The notes under the pieces were generated by a model. It ran no database searches. It had not been told where the DNA came from and was given only the letters and a program-made list of their open reading frames with translations. A program made the position numbers and the translations under genes. Positions 1 to 10,328 of a stretch of 64,000 bases of DNA are shown piece after piece. The first letter of the stretch is position 1, and every line of letters starts with the position of its first letter. Source of the stretch: Alteromonas antoniana (GTDB lineage: Bacteria > Pseudomonadota > Gammaproteobacteria > Enterobacterales > Alteromonadaceae); assembly GCF_019249295.1 (NCBI RefSeq), contig NZ_JAESDH010000002.1:62001-126000 (forward strand). Reading direction: 5' to 3'.

Positions 1-49
1 CTGCGCTTAGCAGCACCAGTGCTGCACCGTATGCATAGTATTTCTTCAT
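1..49 (-). CDS. 5' end of a secreted protein gene (partial)
   Basis: Only the first 16 or so codons are in the window. They read as a signal peptide: a lysine-rich start (MKKYY) followed by a hydrophobic Ala/Leu/Val run. Two ATGs lie back to back (50-52 and 47-49). The Shine-Dalgarno GGAG at 54-58 is spaced better for the inner one. It follows betB-betA on the same strand after a 128-bp gap, so a choline or betaine uptake function is possible, but nothing in the visible residues shows it. Confidence 0.6.
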   Translation of the reverse strand, partial: MKKYYAYGAALVLLSA

Positions 50-177
50 CATGGCTCCTGGGGTCTGTTGACCTTTGTCATGCTTGTGCCTGTCGTTTGC
101 TGTATAGACTATAGCTCACAGTGTGTATAACCGGGCATTGGCCTTTATTTTCCCACTGTAAACATTCCCTGCGCCCT

Positions 178-1842
178 TTAAATTATTTCGGAGCGCTGTT
201 GTTCCTGCCACTGCGCATCAATAGCTACCTGAACATTTGCCTCTGTTAACGCTGGCTTGCCTAATATCATGTCGGCAGCTTTTTCTGCCACCATGATGGT
301 CGGAGCATTAAGGTTGCCGTTAGGTATGGTCGGAAAGATTGAGGAGTCGACAACATGCAGGTTTTCGATACCTCTGACCCGAGTCTCAGAATCGACGACT
401 GCCATATCATCTTCCCCCATTTTGCAGGTACAGGAAGGGTGATACGCACTTTCGACAGCCTCGCGAACAAAGGCATCAATTTCTTCATCAGACTGCACAC
501 TTTTACCAGGCTGTATTTCTTCACCGCGGTATTCATCGAAGGCAGATTGCTGAATAATTTCCCGCGTCAGGCGCACGCAGGCACGAAAACCTTCAATATC
601 ATCTTCATGCTGCAGGTAATTAAACAGGATGGACGGCGCCTTGCTGGGATCGGTTGAGGTAATTTTTACCCGGCCCCGGCTTTTCGGTTTGTTGTGCCCG
701 ATATGAACCTGAAAACCATGGCCTTTTACGGCGCTTTTACCGTCGTAGCGGATAGCAGCCGGTAAAAAGTGATACTGAAGATCGGGCCATTTCACACCGT
801 CTTTAGAGCGGATAAAGGCGCAGGATTCAAAATGGTTGCTCGCACCCAGTCCGTCTTTAAACAACAGCCAGCGGGCACCAATCAGCCCTTTAGAAAAGAT
901 ATCCAGTTTCCCATTAATGGTGATGGGCTTTTTACAGCGGAACTGGAAATAGAATTCCAGATGATCCTGCAGATTTTGTCCGACGCCGGGTAAATGATGT
1001 TTGGGCTCGATGCCGACCTCGCGCAGATGATTTTCATCACCAATGCCGGAGAGTTGCAGCAACTGGGGAGAGCCAATCGAGCCAGCACTTAAAATGACTT
1101 TATTGCTGGCCATAGCATCGTGAAGCTCGTCCTTCTGCCGATACTGCACACCTACCGCTTTCTTGTCTTCCAGCAGCACTTTTTCAACCATCACATGGGT
1201 AAGAATAGTCAGGTTACTGCGATCTTTAATTGGATCAAGATAGGCGCGGGACGCAGAGCATCGCTTGCCGCCTTTCACCGTCATATGCATAGGGCCAAAG
1301 CCTTCCTGCTGCTTGGCATTGTAGTCATCGGTGATGGGATAACCTGCTTGTTTCCCGGCATCAATAAACGCGCGGTAAAGCGGGTTTTCCATTTCATTAC
1401 CGTTGTTAACGCCCAGCGGACCATCATCACCGCGATAGGTGTTGCCACCCAGATACCAGCTTTCTGCACGCTTGAAATAAGGAAGGCAATGTTGATAGCC
1501 CCAGTTCTTCGCGCCAGACTCTTCCCATTCGTCAAAGTCGCAGGCATGACCGCGAACGTACACCATGCCGTTTATTGATGATGAGCCGCCAAGTACCTTA
1601 CCGCGTGGACAATGCATTTTGCGGTTGTCCAGATAGGGCTCTTCCTCGGTGTAAAACTGCCAGGCGTACTTGTCGGTGTTCATTGGAATGGAGAGGGCTG
1701 TTGGCATTTGAATGAAAATGCTTTTATCACTCCCTCCGGTCTCAAGCAGCAACACGTTATTATTGCTGTCTTCGCTAAGACGATTTGCCAGTACACACCC
1801 TGCTGAGCCGGCGCCGACAATAATGTAATCAAAATGCTTCAT
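178..1842 (-). CDS. betA: Choline dehydrogenase BetA
   Basis: FAD-dependent GMC oxidoreductase of 554 residues that oxidises choline to betaine aldehyde. The N-terminal dinucleotide fold is visible ([17 protein letters not shown], residues 5-21), as are the GMC signatures around [14 protein letters not shown] and [15 protein letters not shown]. The C-terminal HPSCTCKMG and [13 protein letters not shown] blocks hold the active-site histidine/asparagine region. The reading frame extends 30 codons further upstream, but the ATG at 1842 has a good AGGAG 7 bases ahead and starts directly at the FAD motif. It lies 10 bp downstream of betB, whose stop overlaps its ribosome binding site, so the two are cotranscribed. 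No betI regulator or bet transporter gene is next to it. Confidence 0.95.
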   Translation of the reverse strand: MKHFDYIIVGAGSAGCVLANRLSEDSNNNVLLLETGGSDKSIFIQMPTALSIPMNTDKYAWQFYTEEEPYLDNRKMHCPRGKVLGGSSSINGMVYVRGHACDFDEWEESGAKNWGYQHCLPYFKRAESWYLGGNTYRGDDGPLGVNNGNEMENPLYRAFIDAGKQAGYPITDDYNAKQQEGFGPMHMTVKGGKRCSASRAYLDPIKDRSNLTILTHVMVEKVLLEDKKAVGVQYRQKDELHDAMASNKVILSAGSIGSPQLLQLSGIGDENHLREVGIEPKHHLPGVGQNLQDHLEFYFQFRCKKPITINGKLDIFSKGLIGARWLLFKDGLGASNHFESCAFIRSKDGVKWPDLQYHFLPAAIRYDGKSAVKGHGFQVHIGHNKPKSRGRVKITSTDPSKAPSILFNYLQHEDDIEGFRACVRLTREIIQQSAFDEYRGEEIQPGKSVQSDEEIDAFVREAVESAYHPSCTCKMGEDDMAVVDSETRVRGIENLHVVDSSIFPTIPNGNLNAPTIMVAEKAADMILGKPALTEANVQVAIDAQWQEQQRSEII

Positions 1843-1852
1843 GGAATTCTCC

Positions 1853-3316
1853 TTAAAACGGGCTTTCCAGTTTCTGCATACCCACATAAACCGATTTGGT
1901 CTGGGTGTACTGATCCAGCGTTTCGATACCATTTTCCCGTCCCACGCCGGAAAGCTTATACCCTCCGACCGGCATCTCAGCGGGTGAGGCCCCCCAACTG
2001 TTCACCCAGCAAATACCAGCCTGAAGCTGGTGGATCACCCGGTGCGCCCGGCGGATATCTTTGGTCATTACGCCAGCAGCCAGTCCCACCGGAGTAGCAT
2101 TAGCACGGCGAATGGCCTCGGCTTCATCAGTGAACGTCAACACGCTCATAACCGGGCCGAATATTTCCTCTCGACATATGGTCATGTCGTCTGTGCAATC
2201 AGTAAATATGGTGGGCTCGACAAAGTAGCCGTCAGGTGCGGACTCAGGCGTCAGTCGATTACCTCCGGCTGCCAACGTGGCACCTTCTTGCTTACCTTTT
2301 TCTATGTAGCCCATCACCAGTTCCAGATGCTGCTCAGAAATCAGTGTTCCCAGGTTGGTTTTCATATCGGTTGGGTCACCGGCGACAATGTTCTCACGAG
2401 TGCGTTTGAGCAGGGTATCCATAAAGGTGTCATAAATATCGTTATGCACAAACACACGGGTGCAGTTGGTGCATACCTCACCCTGAGTATAAAAGTTACC
2501 CAGCATGGCTGCAGATACCGCTTCTTCAATGTCGGTATCCTCAAACACTAACAGCGGCGATTTTCCGCCCAGTTCCATGGTGACTTCTTTGAGCGTACCA
2601 GCTGCACTTTCCATGACTTTTTTGCCTGTGCCGACTTCGCCGGTGAAAGAGATTTTTTCTATCTCAGGATGAGATGTCAGCCATTGGCCAGTATCGGCTT
2701 CACCGTGAACCACATTGAATACACCTCGCGGAACACCAGCCTTGATAAATATTTTGGCCAGTTCAACGGCACCGCAGGGAGTCTCTTCTGAGGGTTTAAA
2801 AATCATGACATTGCCCGCTGCTAACGCCGGGGCAGATTTCCAGCATGCGATCTGGAGCGGGTAGTTCCATGCCCCTATTCCTGCACAAATACCCAAAGGT
2901 TCCTTTCGGGTGTAATAAAAGTCACCGTCAACGCTTTGCTGCTGACCTACTTGGGTAGGCGCAAGCGATGCAAAAAACTCAATAACGTCAGCCCCGGTGG
3001 CAACATCAACTTCTATCGCTTCCTGAAGTGGCTTTCCGGTATCAAGCACTTCCACCATTGCCAACTCGTCATTGTGTTCGCGTAACAGTGCGACCGCTTT
3101 GTGTAAAATTCTTGCCCGCTCTTTGGCGGGGGTGGCAGACCAGACTTTAAACGCGTTCTTTGCACTTTCCAGTACTTCCTCTCTGATATAATCGTCAGCA
3201 ACTTCTACTTCAAATTCAACCTGACCCGTGGCTGGGTTTGTCACTGAAAACGTGTCTCCGGACCGGTTCGGGAGTTCCTCTCCATTGACGATATTTAAGA
3301 CCCTTTTTACTGACAT
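1853..3316 (-). CDS. betB: Betaine aldehyde dehydrogenase BetB
   Basis: NAD(P)-dependent aldehyde dehydrogenase of 487 residues, converting betaine aldehyde to the osmoprotectant glycine betaine. Family marks are visible: [19 protein letters not shown] near the cofactor site, [11 protein letters not shown], the catalytic glutamate in [14 protein letters not shown], and the catalytic cysteine in [13 protein letters not shown]. The start at 3316 is chosen over a longer in-frame extension because GGAGG lies just ahead of it and the protein then has the usual family length. First gene of the betB-betA operon. A palindrome upstream (3347-3375) may control it. Confidence 0.95.
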   Translation of the reverse strand: MSVKRVLNIVNGEELPNRSGDTFSVTNPATGQVEFEVEVADDYIREEVLESAKNAFKVWSATPAKERARILHKAVALLREHNDELAMVEVLDTGKPLQEAIEVDVATGADVIEFFASLAPTQVGQQQSVDGDFYYTRKEPLGICAGIGAWNYPLQIACWKSAPALAAGNVMIFKPSEETPCGAVELAKIFIKAGVPRGVFNVVHGEADTGQWLTSHPEIEKISFTGEVGTGKKVMESAAGTLKEVTMELGGKSPLLVFEDTDIEEAVSAAMLGNFYTQGEVCTNCTRVFVHNDIYDTFMDTLLKRTRENIVAGDPTDMKTNLGTLISEQHLELVMGYIEKGKQEGATLAAGGNRLTPESAPDGYFVEPTIFTDCTDDMTICREEIFGPVMSVLTFTDEAEAIRRANATPVGLAAGVMTKDIRRAHRVIHQLQAGICWVNSWGASPAEMPVGGYKLSGVGRENGIETLDQYTQTKSVYVGMQKLESPF

Positions 3317-3346
3317 TCTGCGCCTCCAGTTTGGTTGACGATTTTT

Positions 3347-3375
3347 ATACAACAACCGCAATTTTGTTGCTGTAT
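3347..3375. promoter_or_regulatory. Palindrome upstream of betB, candidate operator
   Basis: ATACAACAAC, 9 bases, then GTTGCTGTAT: arms matching at 9 of 10 positions, placed 30-60 bp ahead of the betB start. Its size and position are those of a repressor operator. BetI-type TetR repressors control bet genes in many bacteria, but no betI gene lies in the window, so the protein that would bind is unknown. A second short inverted repeat (GGGTTA/TAACCC, 3437-3456) lies further upstream. Confidence 0.4.
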
Positions 3376-3642
3376 TCATACAATCAATAGGTGATGTTGG
3401 TATTCATACTCAAGGCGAAGGAAAATGGACTGCTTTGGGTTAATATTTTGTAACCCTCAGAGCAGACGGGCGCGCATTGGCGTAGTGGCGATAACTCGCG
3501 CAACAATGCAGCTAAATGTCGGAAAAGCACGCAGGTATCTGAAGTTATACGAATTAACTGTTGCTAAGCGTGAAGCCCCGTGGTTTTATAATCCGTAAAC
3601 TGAAACGACATTAGCTTGCTTGTTTAAGAGGTAACGCATGCT

Positions 3643-4953
3643 ATGAGCCGATTGCACCAGACACTGGCGACAATCCCAAATCGATACGCGTTTATCGACA
3701 CTGTCGATAACACTGCGAAGCAGCATTCACATTTGTCATTGCTGCTTATCGATGTTGTTCGCTTCTCTGATGTGACATCCAGTCTCGGCTTTCAGGTAGG
3801 TGACCGCTTCTTGCTGGAAATTGCCAACCGAATCATCAGATTGTTTCCACATTCTGCACATTTCGGCAGGATAAGCGGCGATGTCTTCGGGCTGATCCTT
3901 CCGGGTAAACACTCCGCTACTCAACTACAAAACCTGTTTGAACACCTGATTGAACATTTTAAAACGCCTATGCATTATGAAGATCATGCGTTTATTGCAG
4001 ATTTTAATGTTGGCGGCGTATACGGCGAGTGCGATGCATTCAGTATTACGCGTTTTGTGTCGCGGGCAGAAGCGGCACTGAAGCAGGCCAAAGAAAACAA
4101 ATACGAAAACTTTTTTCTGCTGGGTATGGAAGATAAAGCCGAAACCGGCAGAAGCCTGGCGTTAAAAGCCGACTTAAAGCGCGCGCTTTCGCACAATGAG
4201 CTGGAATTATATTTTCAGCCTCAGGTGGATTTGCAAACCTTAAACATTGTCGGTGCTGAATGTTTGTTGCGATGGAATCATCCGCTGGATGGCGTGCTGT
4301 TTCCCGGCCCGCTGATTGAAGCTGCGGAATCCTACAATATGATGAACGAACTCGCTTACTGGACGTTCGAGCAAGCTTTCCGGAGCATGGTTCAGTTAGA
4401 TGCCAATGGCTTTAACCTGACCTTGTCTGTGAATATCTCTCCCACGCAATTGTATGATAGCAAGCTGATACCAACACTGAAATTACTTGGTCAAAGCTAC
4501 GACATTGCACTTTCCCGAATTGAACTGGAACTTACCGAAGACGTAGCTCTGTCGAATTCGCTGATGGCGAAAAAGCAGTTGTCTGAGCTCCGCGCGCTTG
4601 GAGTTGAAATCTCAGTGGATGACTTTGGTAAAGGGTACTCCAATCTTGCTTATATTCGCGAACTGGATATTAATGCTCTCAAAATCGACAAAGTGTTTGT
4701 GATGGAGCTAACCAGTAGCGACGTAAACCGGGCGATTATCGAAGCAGCCCGGATCATTGGCCATTCCAAGGGCTGTGAAGTGATTGCAGAAGGTATTGAA
4801 ACTCTGGAGCAGCTGCATATTTTGCGCGAACTGGGTATCAATATCGGGCAAGGCTACTTGTTTTCTCGCGCGATCCCGCTGGACGAATTTCAGGTTCTGG
4901 CCAGTCAGGAGATTATTGTGGGCGAGTCACCAATGCGAAAAGCGACCGGTTAA
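3643..4953 (+). CDS. Degenerate GGDEF plus EAL domain protein
   Basis: A 436-residue cytoplasmic c-di-GMP protein with no membrane segment. The N-terminal GGDEF domain (about 1-160) has SGDVF at 79-83 in place of GGDEF, so cyclase activity is unlikely. The C-terminal EAL domain (about 175-425) reads ECL at 206-208 in place of EAL but keeps the expected metal and catalytic residues: Asn in SVNISP, Glu in ELELTED, the DD pair in SVDDFGKG, Lys in LKIDKVF and Glu in EVIAEGIET. It is therefore probably a phosphodiesterase, perhaps tuned by nucleotide binding to the dead cyclase domain. ATG at 3643 with GAGGT 10 bases ahead. It stands alone between betB and astE. Confidence 0.85.
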   Translation: MSRLHQTLATIPNRYAFIDTVDNTAKQHSHLSLLLIDVVRFSDVTSSLGFQVGDRFLLEIANRIIRLFPHSAHFGRISGDVFGLILPGKHSATQLQNLFEHLIEHFKTPMHYEDHAFIADFNVGGVYGECDAFSITRFVSRAEAALKQAKENKYENFFLLGMEDKAETGRSLALKADLKRALSHNELELYFQPQVDLQTLNIVGAECLLRWNHPLDGVLFPGPLIEAAESYNMMNELAYWTFEQAFRSMVQLDANGFNLTLSVNISPTQLYDSKLIPTLKLLGQSYDIALSRIELELTEDVALSNSLMAKKQLSELRALGVEISVDDFGKGYSNLAYIRELDINALKIDKVFVMELTSSDVNRAIIEAARIIGHSKGCEVIAEGIETLEQLHILRELGINIGQGYLFSRAIPLDEFQVLASQEIIVGESPMRKATG

Positions 4954-5047
4954 ACACTCCTGATCGCTCACTCGCGCTGTCATAGAAGTGGGCCTTCGTT
5001 GATATAGTTTTTCTTCTTTGCCTGCAAATCACCCAATGCCTCTTCTC

Positions 5048-5056
5048 TGGTATAAT
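5048..5056 (+). promoter_or_regulatory. Extended -10 promoter element ahead of astE
   Basis: TGGTATAAT matches an extended sigma-70 -10 element (TGnTATAAT) about 140 bp before the astE start. No clear -35 is visible, which is usual for this promoter class. The leader between it and the gene holds no other recognisable signal. Confidence 0.45.
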
Positions 5057-5195
5057 CACGCTGTCATTGATTCTTTACTTCTTGCACATCTCCTGCGTGG
5101 CCGGTTCGGGCAAGAGGTAACTGCTCTGGTGGTAATTTTTCTTTTAGGCGGTAGACTTGTGGCCAAGATATTAGTTACTACAGGTGATGTAATAC

Positions 5196-6233
5196 GTGAC
5201 TCAGCCCATAGAAAACGGAGAATTTCTTTCTCTTTCCCGTCATCGTCCGGACGCGCTCTCCGGTATTTCTGAATTTACTCTGGATAACGGTACCCACGCA
5301 GCAGTGACTGCGCCGGGGATCATTTCTTTTACTCCGGAGAAGGTCGATGCGGATACCAAGCAGATCATTTACTCGTGCGGCGTGCATGGGAACGAAACCG
5401 CACCCATAGAAATCTGCGATGAAATGGTGCAGCGCCTGTTAACCGGTAAGTTGCAAGCCAGTCATCGGGTATTGTTTTTGTTTGGCAACCTGCCGGCAAT
5501 GGATATCGGTAAACGCTTTGTGCAAGAGAATATGAACCGTTTGTTCAGTGGCGCACATTCAGACGGCGACGGCCTGATAAATGACGAGCGGGTCAGAGCA
5601 AAGCAGCTAGAGCAGGCAGTATCGGCGTTTTACGCGAGTGCACCGGCTGACGCTCCCCGGTTCCATTATGACCTGCATACTGCTATCCGTGCTTCCAAGA
5701 ATGAAAAATTTGCGGTTTATCCCTACTTACACGAACGTCGTCACAGTAAAGGGCAACTGGCGTTTCTGGCCGCCTGCGGTGTGAAAACCATATTACTTTC
5801 AGAAAGCGCCACCACCACCTTCAGCTATTACTCTTCTCATCAGCATCAAGCACATGCTTTTACCGTCGAGCTAGGAAAAGTACAGCCGTTCGGGGAGAAC
5901 GATATGTCACGTTTTGAAGACGCGAAACAGGCGCTGACAAAACTGGTTACAGAAAAAGAGTTCGCGCCTGATGTCGACTTATCTACACTGGATATTTACC
6001 GCGTGAATCAGGTTATAAATAAGCATCAGGACGATTTTGCCCTGCACTTTGCGGATGATACACCGAACTTTACTGACTATGCCAAAGGCACGGTGCTGGC
6101 GACAGAGTCAGGCGCACGTTATGAGGCGCAATTCGACGGCGAAGCGATTGTGTTTCCGAATGCGAATGTTGCACTTGGCCAGCGCGCATTACTGACAGTT
6201 GTACCGACAACTCTGGATAATCCTGATGTTTAA
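5196..6233 (+). CDS. astE: Succinylglutamate desuccinylase AstE
   Basis: A 345-residue zinc-dependent deacylase of the AstE/aspartoacylase family. It hydrolyses N-succinylglutamate to succinate and glutamate, the last step of the AST arginine pathway. Zinc-site residues are visible in CGVHGNETAP (His and Glu), the second histidine in YDLHTAIR, and the catalytic block in TVELGKVQPFG. GTG start, with a modest AGGTGATG upstream. The other ast genes are not in the window, so astE is detached from its usual operon. Its stop overlaps the start of the HIT protein gene by 8 bp, which indicates translational coupling. Confidence 0.93.
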   Translation: MTQPIENGEFLSLSRHRPDALSGISEFTLDNGTHAAVTAPGIISFTPEKVDADTKQIIYSCGVHGNETAPIEICDEMVQRLLTGKLQASHRVLFLFGNLPAMDIGKRFVQENMNRLFSGAHSDGDGLINDERVRAKQLEQAVSAFYASAPADAPRFHYDLHTAIRASKNEKFAVYPYLHERRHSKGQLAFLAACGVKTILLSESATTTFSYYSSHQHQAHAFTVELGKVQPFGENDMSRFEDAKQALTKLVTEKEFAPDVDLSTLDIYRVNQVINKHQDDFALHFADDTPNFTDYAKGTVLATESGARYEAQFDGEAIVFPNANVALGQRALLTVVPTTLDNPDV

Positions 6234-6630
6234 ACTAGACGAGAGGCTTGCAAACGATACGTGTCGGGTAGGGCTGCTACCGCTTTGCGAAGTATTGTTA
6301 ATGAATGACAGTCAGTTTCCGTGGGTGATTCTGGTACCGCAACTCGAGGGCCTGACAGAAATACTGGATTTAAGCCAGGAGGATCAGACCCGGTTATGGG
6401 AGGAGTCCCGTCAGGTGTCGATGGCACTTCGTGAGCTATGTCAGCCGGATAAGCTGAATATCGCTGCATTAGGCAACGTGGTGAGTCAGCTTCATCTTCA
6501 CCATGTCGCCCGGTATAAAAATGATGTGGCATGGCCTGCCCCTGTCTGGGGACGACAGCCTGCGGTGCCGTATCCACAGGATCAGAAAGTGCTGTTATGC
6601 CAGCAGCTTGCTGAAAAACTAGGAATTTAA
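6226..6630 (+). CDS. HIT-domain protein
   Basis: A 134-residue histidine-triad family nucleotide hydrolase or transferase. The signature [13 protein letters not shown] is near residue 90, followed by the AWPAPVWG block seen in the gammaproteobacterial subgroup. The ATG at 6226 lies inside the last codons of astE, 8 bp before that gene's stop. A start nine codons upstream is possible but lacks a ribosome site. The natural substrate cannot be told from sequence. Confidence 0.88.
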   Translation: MFKLDERLANDTCRVGLLPLCEVLLMNDSQFPWVILVPQLEGLTEILDLSQEDQTRLWEESRQVSMALRELCQPDKLNIAALGNVVSQLHLHHVARYKNDVAWPAPVWGRQPAVPYPQDQKVLLCQQLAEKLGI

Positions 6631-6691
6631 CGTTTGCTCTATTGAACGACAGACTACTGCTCGCACAGTAGCAATTAAAAAGGATAAAAAC

Positions 6692-7018
6692 ATGATCATT
6701 ACCACAACCCCCAATCTGGAAGGCAAGAAAATTGAGCAGTATTACGGCATCGTTGTAGGCGAAGCGGTGATGGGTGCCAACCTGTTTAAAGATTTATTCG
6801 CTTCTATTCGGGATATCGTCGGTGGGCGTTCCGGTTCATATGAAGATGAGCTGACGAATGCAAGAAAACTTGCCTTTACCGAACTCGAACACGAAGCCAG
6901 AGCAATGGGCGCGAACGCTGTGGTAGGTATTGATATTGATTATGAAGTCATTGGCGAAAAAGGCAGTATGTTGATGGTGAGTATCAGCGGCACGGCAGTT
7001 CGCGCTGTTGACTGCTAA
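6692..7018 (+). CDS. ybjQ: YbjQ family (UPF0145) protein
   Basis: A 108-residue protein matching the YbjQ family in length and motifs: [14 protein letters not shown] at the start, [34 protein letters not shown]-like helix and [13 protein letters not shown]. The family forms pentameric rings and has no settled function. AAAGGATAAA lies ahead of the ATG. Single gene, convergent with the DUF2897 gene beyond an intergenic region rich in small inverted repeats. Confidence 0.92.
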   Translation: MIITTTPNLEGKKIEQYYGIVVGEAVMGANLFKDLFASIRDIVGGRSGSYEDELTNARKLAFTELEHEARAMGANAVVGIDIDYEVIGEKGSMLMVSISGTAVRAVDC

Positions 7019-7066
7019 ACGCAGTTTTTACCACGTCGACACAGAGTGAACAGGGTAGTGCTGTCA

Positions 7067-7101
7067 AAGACGTTACTACAGCAAATAACCGGTAACGTCT
7101 T
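7067..7101. repeat. Perfect 10-bp inverted repeat between convergent genes
   Basis: AAGACGTTAC (7067-7076) and GTAACGTCTT (7092-7101) with a 15-base loop. No T-run follows. Further on, a shorter repeat (GCGCAC/GTGCGC) and two direct copies of GGGCGGCCA (near 7102 and 7218) occur. A terminator or a small intergenic repeat is possible. No gene is visible in 7019-7268. Confidence 0.5.
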
Positions 7102-7268
7102 GGGCGGCCATGCGCACCTGCCTGCGTGTGCGCAATAGAGCTATCTGCTGATGTTATTGCCTAATATTATCGCTTTACTAAGGCGAAGGCCCGCATATCT
7201 AAGCAAAAGGAAGCTGGGCGGCCACCCGGTGTACGTTCGGCTTTCCAATGCTATAGCCCCAAACAGAC

Positions 7269-7430
7269 TTACCAGCCGTCTTTTTCATCATCCCTGTCTT
7301 TGTAAGGATCGTCTTTCGGCGTAAACCCTTTTGGTGTTTTAAACCTTTTGCTGTATTTAAGCAGCATGATATTGCTCAGTATTACACCCAAAACTAAGAC
7401 AACGATAATGATTATCCAGGTAAGGCTCAT
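7269..7430 (-). CDS. DUF2897 family small membrane protein
   Basis: A 53-residue protein: one N-terminal transmembrane helix (about residues 4-24, rich in Ile/Val/Leu) followed by a charged tail containing KTPKGFTPKDDPYKDRDD. This matches the short DUF2897 proteins of Alteromonadales as I recall them. Its function is unknown. The ATG overlaps the stop of the M15 peptidase gene by 4 bp (ATGA), with AGGGA ahead, so the two are translationally coupled. It is the last gene of the yffB-dapE-peptidase operon. Confidence 0.8.
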   Translation of the reverse strand: MSLTWIIIIVVLVLGVILSNIMLLKYSKRFKTPKGFTPKDDPYKDRDDEKDGW

Positions 7431-8101
7431 GATATTCCCTCATTGAGTACATAACGTGAATACAATTGTGGCAGAGCATCAATAAGCGTCTGCTTGCCTT
7501 CCAGGCTGGCACTCTCCAGTGCGTTTTCCAACGCCGCTTTGTTGCGCAGCTGTTCGAATGGCAATGCACTGACGTTGTGGCTGAGGTGCCAGCGCTCGGT
7601 GGCTACGCCGCCTCTGAATTCACTAAAGGGGCGATAAAAGCCAAACTTTTTTGCATTATCATCAAGCCATGCGGACAAGGTTGCACAGGGGCCGCCTTCG
7701 CAATATTCACTATCTACCAGTTCAAAAGAATGGTTACTGGCTTTTACACTGGCGCGATCATAAACATCAATATCGGTCCCCCAGTGATGTCTGCTCCCGC
7801 CGGGCATAGCCGACCAGGTAAGAATAGCCGTCAGTTTATCTTTTGCGCTGAGGGTTTGCGAATTCAGTAGCTGACCGTCGGCGTCATACAATGGCATTTC
7901 TCCACGCCACTTTTTATTCCAGATTTGACGCTGACGATCAAAGCTGCGATACGCGGAGACCAGCTGACAATCAATACCTGCCGCAGCGGCAGCATCCTGC
8001 ATGGCGAGAAATGCTGCCAGCGTTTCCGGATGCAGACGGTGGCCATTACCGGCATCTGTCAGGTAATGATTCGCCTGGCCAAGCCAGTCTTCATCAGTCA
8101 T
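7427..8101 (-). CDS. M15 family D,D-/L,D-carboxypeptidase
   Basis: A 224-residue zinc peptidase of the VanY/LdcB (M15B) type that trims peptidoglycan stem peptides. Visible marks are [14 protein letters not shown], the metal site [13 protein letters not shown] (HxxGxxxD), and the final WHLSH. No signal peptide is seen with the start at 8101, so it is either cytoplasmic or exported in a way not visible here. The frame continues upstream inside dapE. The ATG at 8101 overlaps the dapE stop by 8 bp and is the natural coupled start. Cell-wall remodelling fits the neighbouring dapE, which makes diaminopimelate. Confidence 0.87.
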   Translation of the reverse strand: MTDEDWLGQANHYLTDAGNGHRLHPETLAAFLAMQDAAAAAGIDCQLVSAYRSFDRQRQIWNKKWRGEMPLYDADGQLLNSQTLSAKDKLTAILTWSAMPGGSRHHWGTDIDVYDRASVKASNHSFELVDSEYCEGGPCATLSAWLDDNAKKFGFYRPFSEFRGGVATERWHLSHNVSALPFEQLRNKAALENALESASLEGKQTLIDALPQLYSRYVLNEGIS

Positions 8102-9224
8102 GCAACAGCCCTTTGAGAATGCCGTAGTACATTCGTTCCAGCTTTCGCAAGTCTTCCATGCAAACATGCTCATCGACTTTATGAATAGTCGCATTCACCG
8201 GGCCCAGTTCAATAACTTCAGCGCCGGTCGGGGCGATGAACCGCCCATCGGAGGTCCCGCCGGCGGTCGACAGTGTCGTCGGCTTACCGTTCACCGACTC
8301 AATCGCAGCCTCGGTGGCTTTCAGTAATTCCCCTTTGTCTGTCAGAAAGGGCTGACCGTTAAACGTCCATTTGATGTCGTAATTAAGATGATGTGAATCC
8401 AGAATGTGAGTAACGCGGTCAATCAGTAACTGATCGGTCACCTCGGTAGAAAAACGGAAATTAAAGCAAACATGCATTTTCCCCGGGATCACATTTCCTG
8501 CGCCGGTGCCGGCATGGATATTGGAGATCTGAAAGCTGGTAGGTGGAAAAAAGTCGTTGCCATTATCCCAGTGCGCGCCGGCAAGCTCAGCCAGCGCACT
8601 TGCACCTGCGTGCACCGGATTTTCAGCCAGGTGAGGGTAGGCGACATGGCCCTGAACACCATGGACGGTAAGATCCCCGGTTAACGATCCCCGACGCCCG
8701 TTTTTCACAATATCGCCGACAAAATCGGTACTGGAAGGCTCGCCAACCACACACCAGGTGATTTTTTCATTGCGATCTTCCAGCGTATCAATCACGCGTG
8801 TCGTGCCGTTAATAAACGGACCTTCCTCGTCACTGGTGATAAGAAAAGCAATGCTTCCGCGGTGATCCGAGTAGTCTTCCACAAAGCGTCTGGTTGCTAC
8901 CAGCATGGCGGCGAGTGAGCCCTTCATGTCAGCTGCACCACGTCCATGCAGATTACCGTTGCATTCGGTGGCGGTAAAAGGCGGCGTTTGCCAGGCCTCT
9001 TCCGGTCCGCTGGGAACCACATCGGTATGACCGGCAAAACAAAATACCGGACCGGTTTTGCCCCGTCGCGACCAGAGGTTTGTGGTATCTTCAAACACCA
9101 TGGTTTCATTATTAAAACCCAGCTCACCCAGCCAGTTTTTCATAAAATCCTGGCACCCAGCGTCATCTGGCGTTACTGAGCGCTGGTTTATCAGATAGGT
9201 TGCGATTTCAATTACATCTTGCAT
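8094..9224 (-). CDS. dapE: Succinyl-diaminopimelate desuccinylase DapE
   Basis: A 376-residue M20 metallohydrolase that converts N-succinyl-LL-diaminopimelate to LL-diaminopimelate for lysine and peptidoglycan synthesis. Metal ligands are visible in [20 protein letters not shown], the catalytic Glu pair in TSDEEGPF and [12 protein letters not shown]. Near the C-terminus are [10 protein letters not shown] and a histidine-containing NATIHKVDE. Its ATG overlaps the yffB stop by one base (TGATG), as in many gammaproteobacteria where yffB and dapE are paired. Confidence 0.96.
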   Translation of the reverse strand: MQDVIEIATYLINQRSVTPDDAGCQDFMKNWLGELGFNNETMVFEDTTNLWSRRGKTGPVFCFAGHTDVVPSGPEEAWQTPPFTATECNGNLHGRGAADMKGSLAAMLVATRRFVEDYSDHRGSIAFLITSDEEGPFINGTTRVIDTLEDRNEKITWCVVGEPSSTDFVGDIVKNGRRGSLTGDLTVHGVQGHVAYPHLAENPVHAGASALAELAGAHWDNGNDFFPPTSFQISNIHAGTGAGNVIPGKMHVCFNFRFSTEVTDQLLIDRVTHILDSHHLNYDIKWTFNGQPFLTDKGELLKATEAAIESVNGKPTTLSTAGGTSDGRFIAPTGAEVIELGPVNATIHKVDEHVCMEDLRKLERMYYGILKGLLHD

Positions 9225-9568
9225 CAGGAAAAAATGTCCTCGTACTGCCCGGGCTTAAAGCCAAGGTGAAGTGAGCTGTTGTGTTCAAGCACTGGTCGTT
9301 TGATCATTGCAGGGTATTCGCGAAGCAGGGCCAAGGCTTTCGTCTGGTCCATACCCGCTTTCTGCTCTTCAGATAACTGGCGGTAGGTGGTTCCGCGTTT
9401 ATTCAGCAGGTTCTCCCAGCCAAGTGCCTCTGCAGCTTGTTCGAGCCAGTCTGCATCTACGCCATCTTTTCTGTAGTCATGAAATTGAAAAGCAATGTCA
9501 TTGGCCTCCAGCCACTTTTTGGCTTTTTTTATTGTGTCGCAATTTGGGATGCCGTACATCGTTGTCAT
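9224..9568 (-). CDS. yffB: ArsC-family reductase YffB
   Basis: A 114-residue thioredoxin-fold protein of the ArsC/Spx superfamily. The N-terminal [15 protein letters not shown] contains the single conserved cysteine (residue 10), and KRPVLEH is the conserved cis-proline region. YffB proteins are glutathione-related reductases of uncertain physiological substrate. It is the first gene of a four-gene minus-strand operon with dapE. The 280 bp upstream carry the divergent promoters for this operon and the OsmC gene. Confidence 0.9.
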   Translation of the reverse strand: MTTMYGIPNCDTIKKAKKWLEANDIAFQFHDYRKDGVDADWLEQAAEALGWENLLNKRGTTYRQLSEEQKAGMDQTKALALLREYPAMIKRPVLEHNSSLHLGFKPGQYEDIFS

Positions 9569-9848
9569 AGTATTTCTGATTCCTTCTTCATTATTGTTAT
9601 CAGTCTATCTTTTGGTGGAAACGGATGCAAAAGGTACAGGCTACGTGTAACGCTTACAGTGAGTAAACCGGTGCTGAAATAAAAACGCCTCTGATCGCCG
9701 TCAGTGACGTGGTGTGGACGATTATCCAGGGCAGGCATGACTTGTGCATTTGTTCTTATTATTACCGTTAACACATTATTCTCGGGTGCTTTGCTAACTA
9801 TCTTGGTCAGTCATCCGGTAAACAGGTAAGTCACTAAGGAGATATTCA

Positions 9849-10280
9849 ATGGCTATAGTAAAAACAGCTTCAGCACGTTATCAACCACTTGGTAAAGACG
9901 GCAAAGGGCAGGTAAGCCTGGGCAGTGGTGCGCTCTCGGAGCAGCCTTACGGATTTAACACCCGGTTTGAAGATAAGCCCGGTACCAACCCTGAGGAAAT
10001 GATTGCCGGAGCACACGCCAGTTGTTACGCCATGGCGCTGTCATTCGCACTGGCAGATGCGGGATACGACAGCGGCGAATTAAATGTTGATGCTGAAGTT
10101 ACGCTGGAAAAAGACGGTGATGGATTTACCGTAACGGCTTCCGCACTGTCGCTGAATGCAAAAGTCGCAGGTATTGAAGAGCGGGAGTTTGACGCGATTG
10201 CGAATGACGCCAAAGAAAATTGTCCGATTTCAAAACTGCTGAATGCAGAGATCTCGTTAAAATATGATTTCAGCAATTAA
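9849..10280 (+). CDS. OsmC family peroxiredoxin
   Basis: A 143-residue OsmC/Ohr-fold protein that reduces organic hydroperoxides with two cysteines. The peroxidatic cysteine is in GAHASCYAMAL (near residue 59) and the resolving cysteine in AKENCPISKLL (near 124). The length and the N-terminal SARYQPLGKDGKG fit the OsmC subfamily better than Ohr. AAGGAG lies ahead of the ATG. Monocistronic, convergent with the EIIA-like gene. Confidence 0.92.
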   Translation: MAIVKTASARYQPLGKDGKGQVSLGSGALSEQPYGFNTRFEDKPGTNPEEMIAGAHASCYAMALSFALADAGYDSGELNVDAEVTLEKDGDGFTVTASALSLNAKVAGIEEREFDAIANDAKENCPISKLLNAEISLKYDFSN

Positions 10281-10328
10281 CCCGTTTTGTCCTGATGCGC
10301 ATACTGCCGTTTCTGTGCAGTCTGCCTA

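Noticed and set aside
121..129. Perfect DnaA box (TTATACACA, minus strand)
   Set aside because: A single 9-mer with no neighbours is expected by chance in a window of this size.
178..1932. Longer betA start at 1932
   Set aside because: The extra N-terminal residues are read from the end of betB in another frame. The ATG at 1842 has the ribosome site and begins at the FAD motif.
5018..5272. Plus-strand open frame overlapping the astE start
   Set aside because: It overlaps the clearly real astE in another frame and has no homology signal that I recognise.
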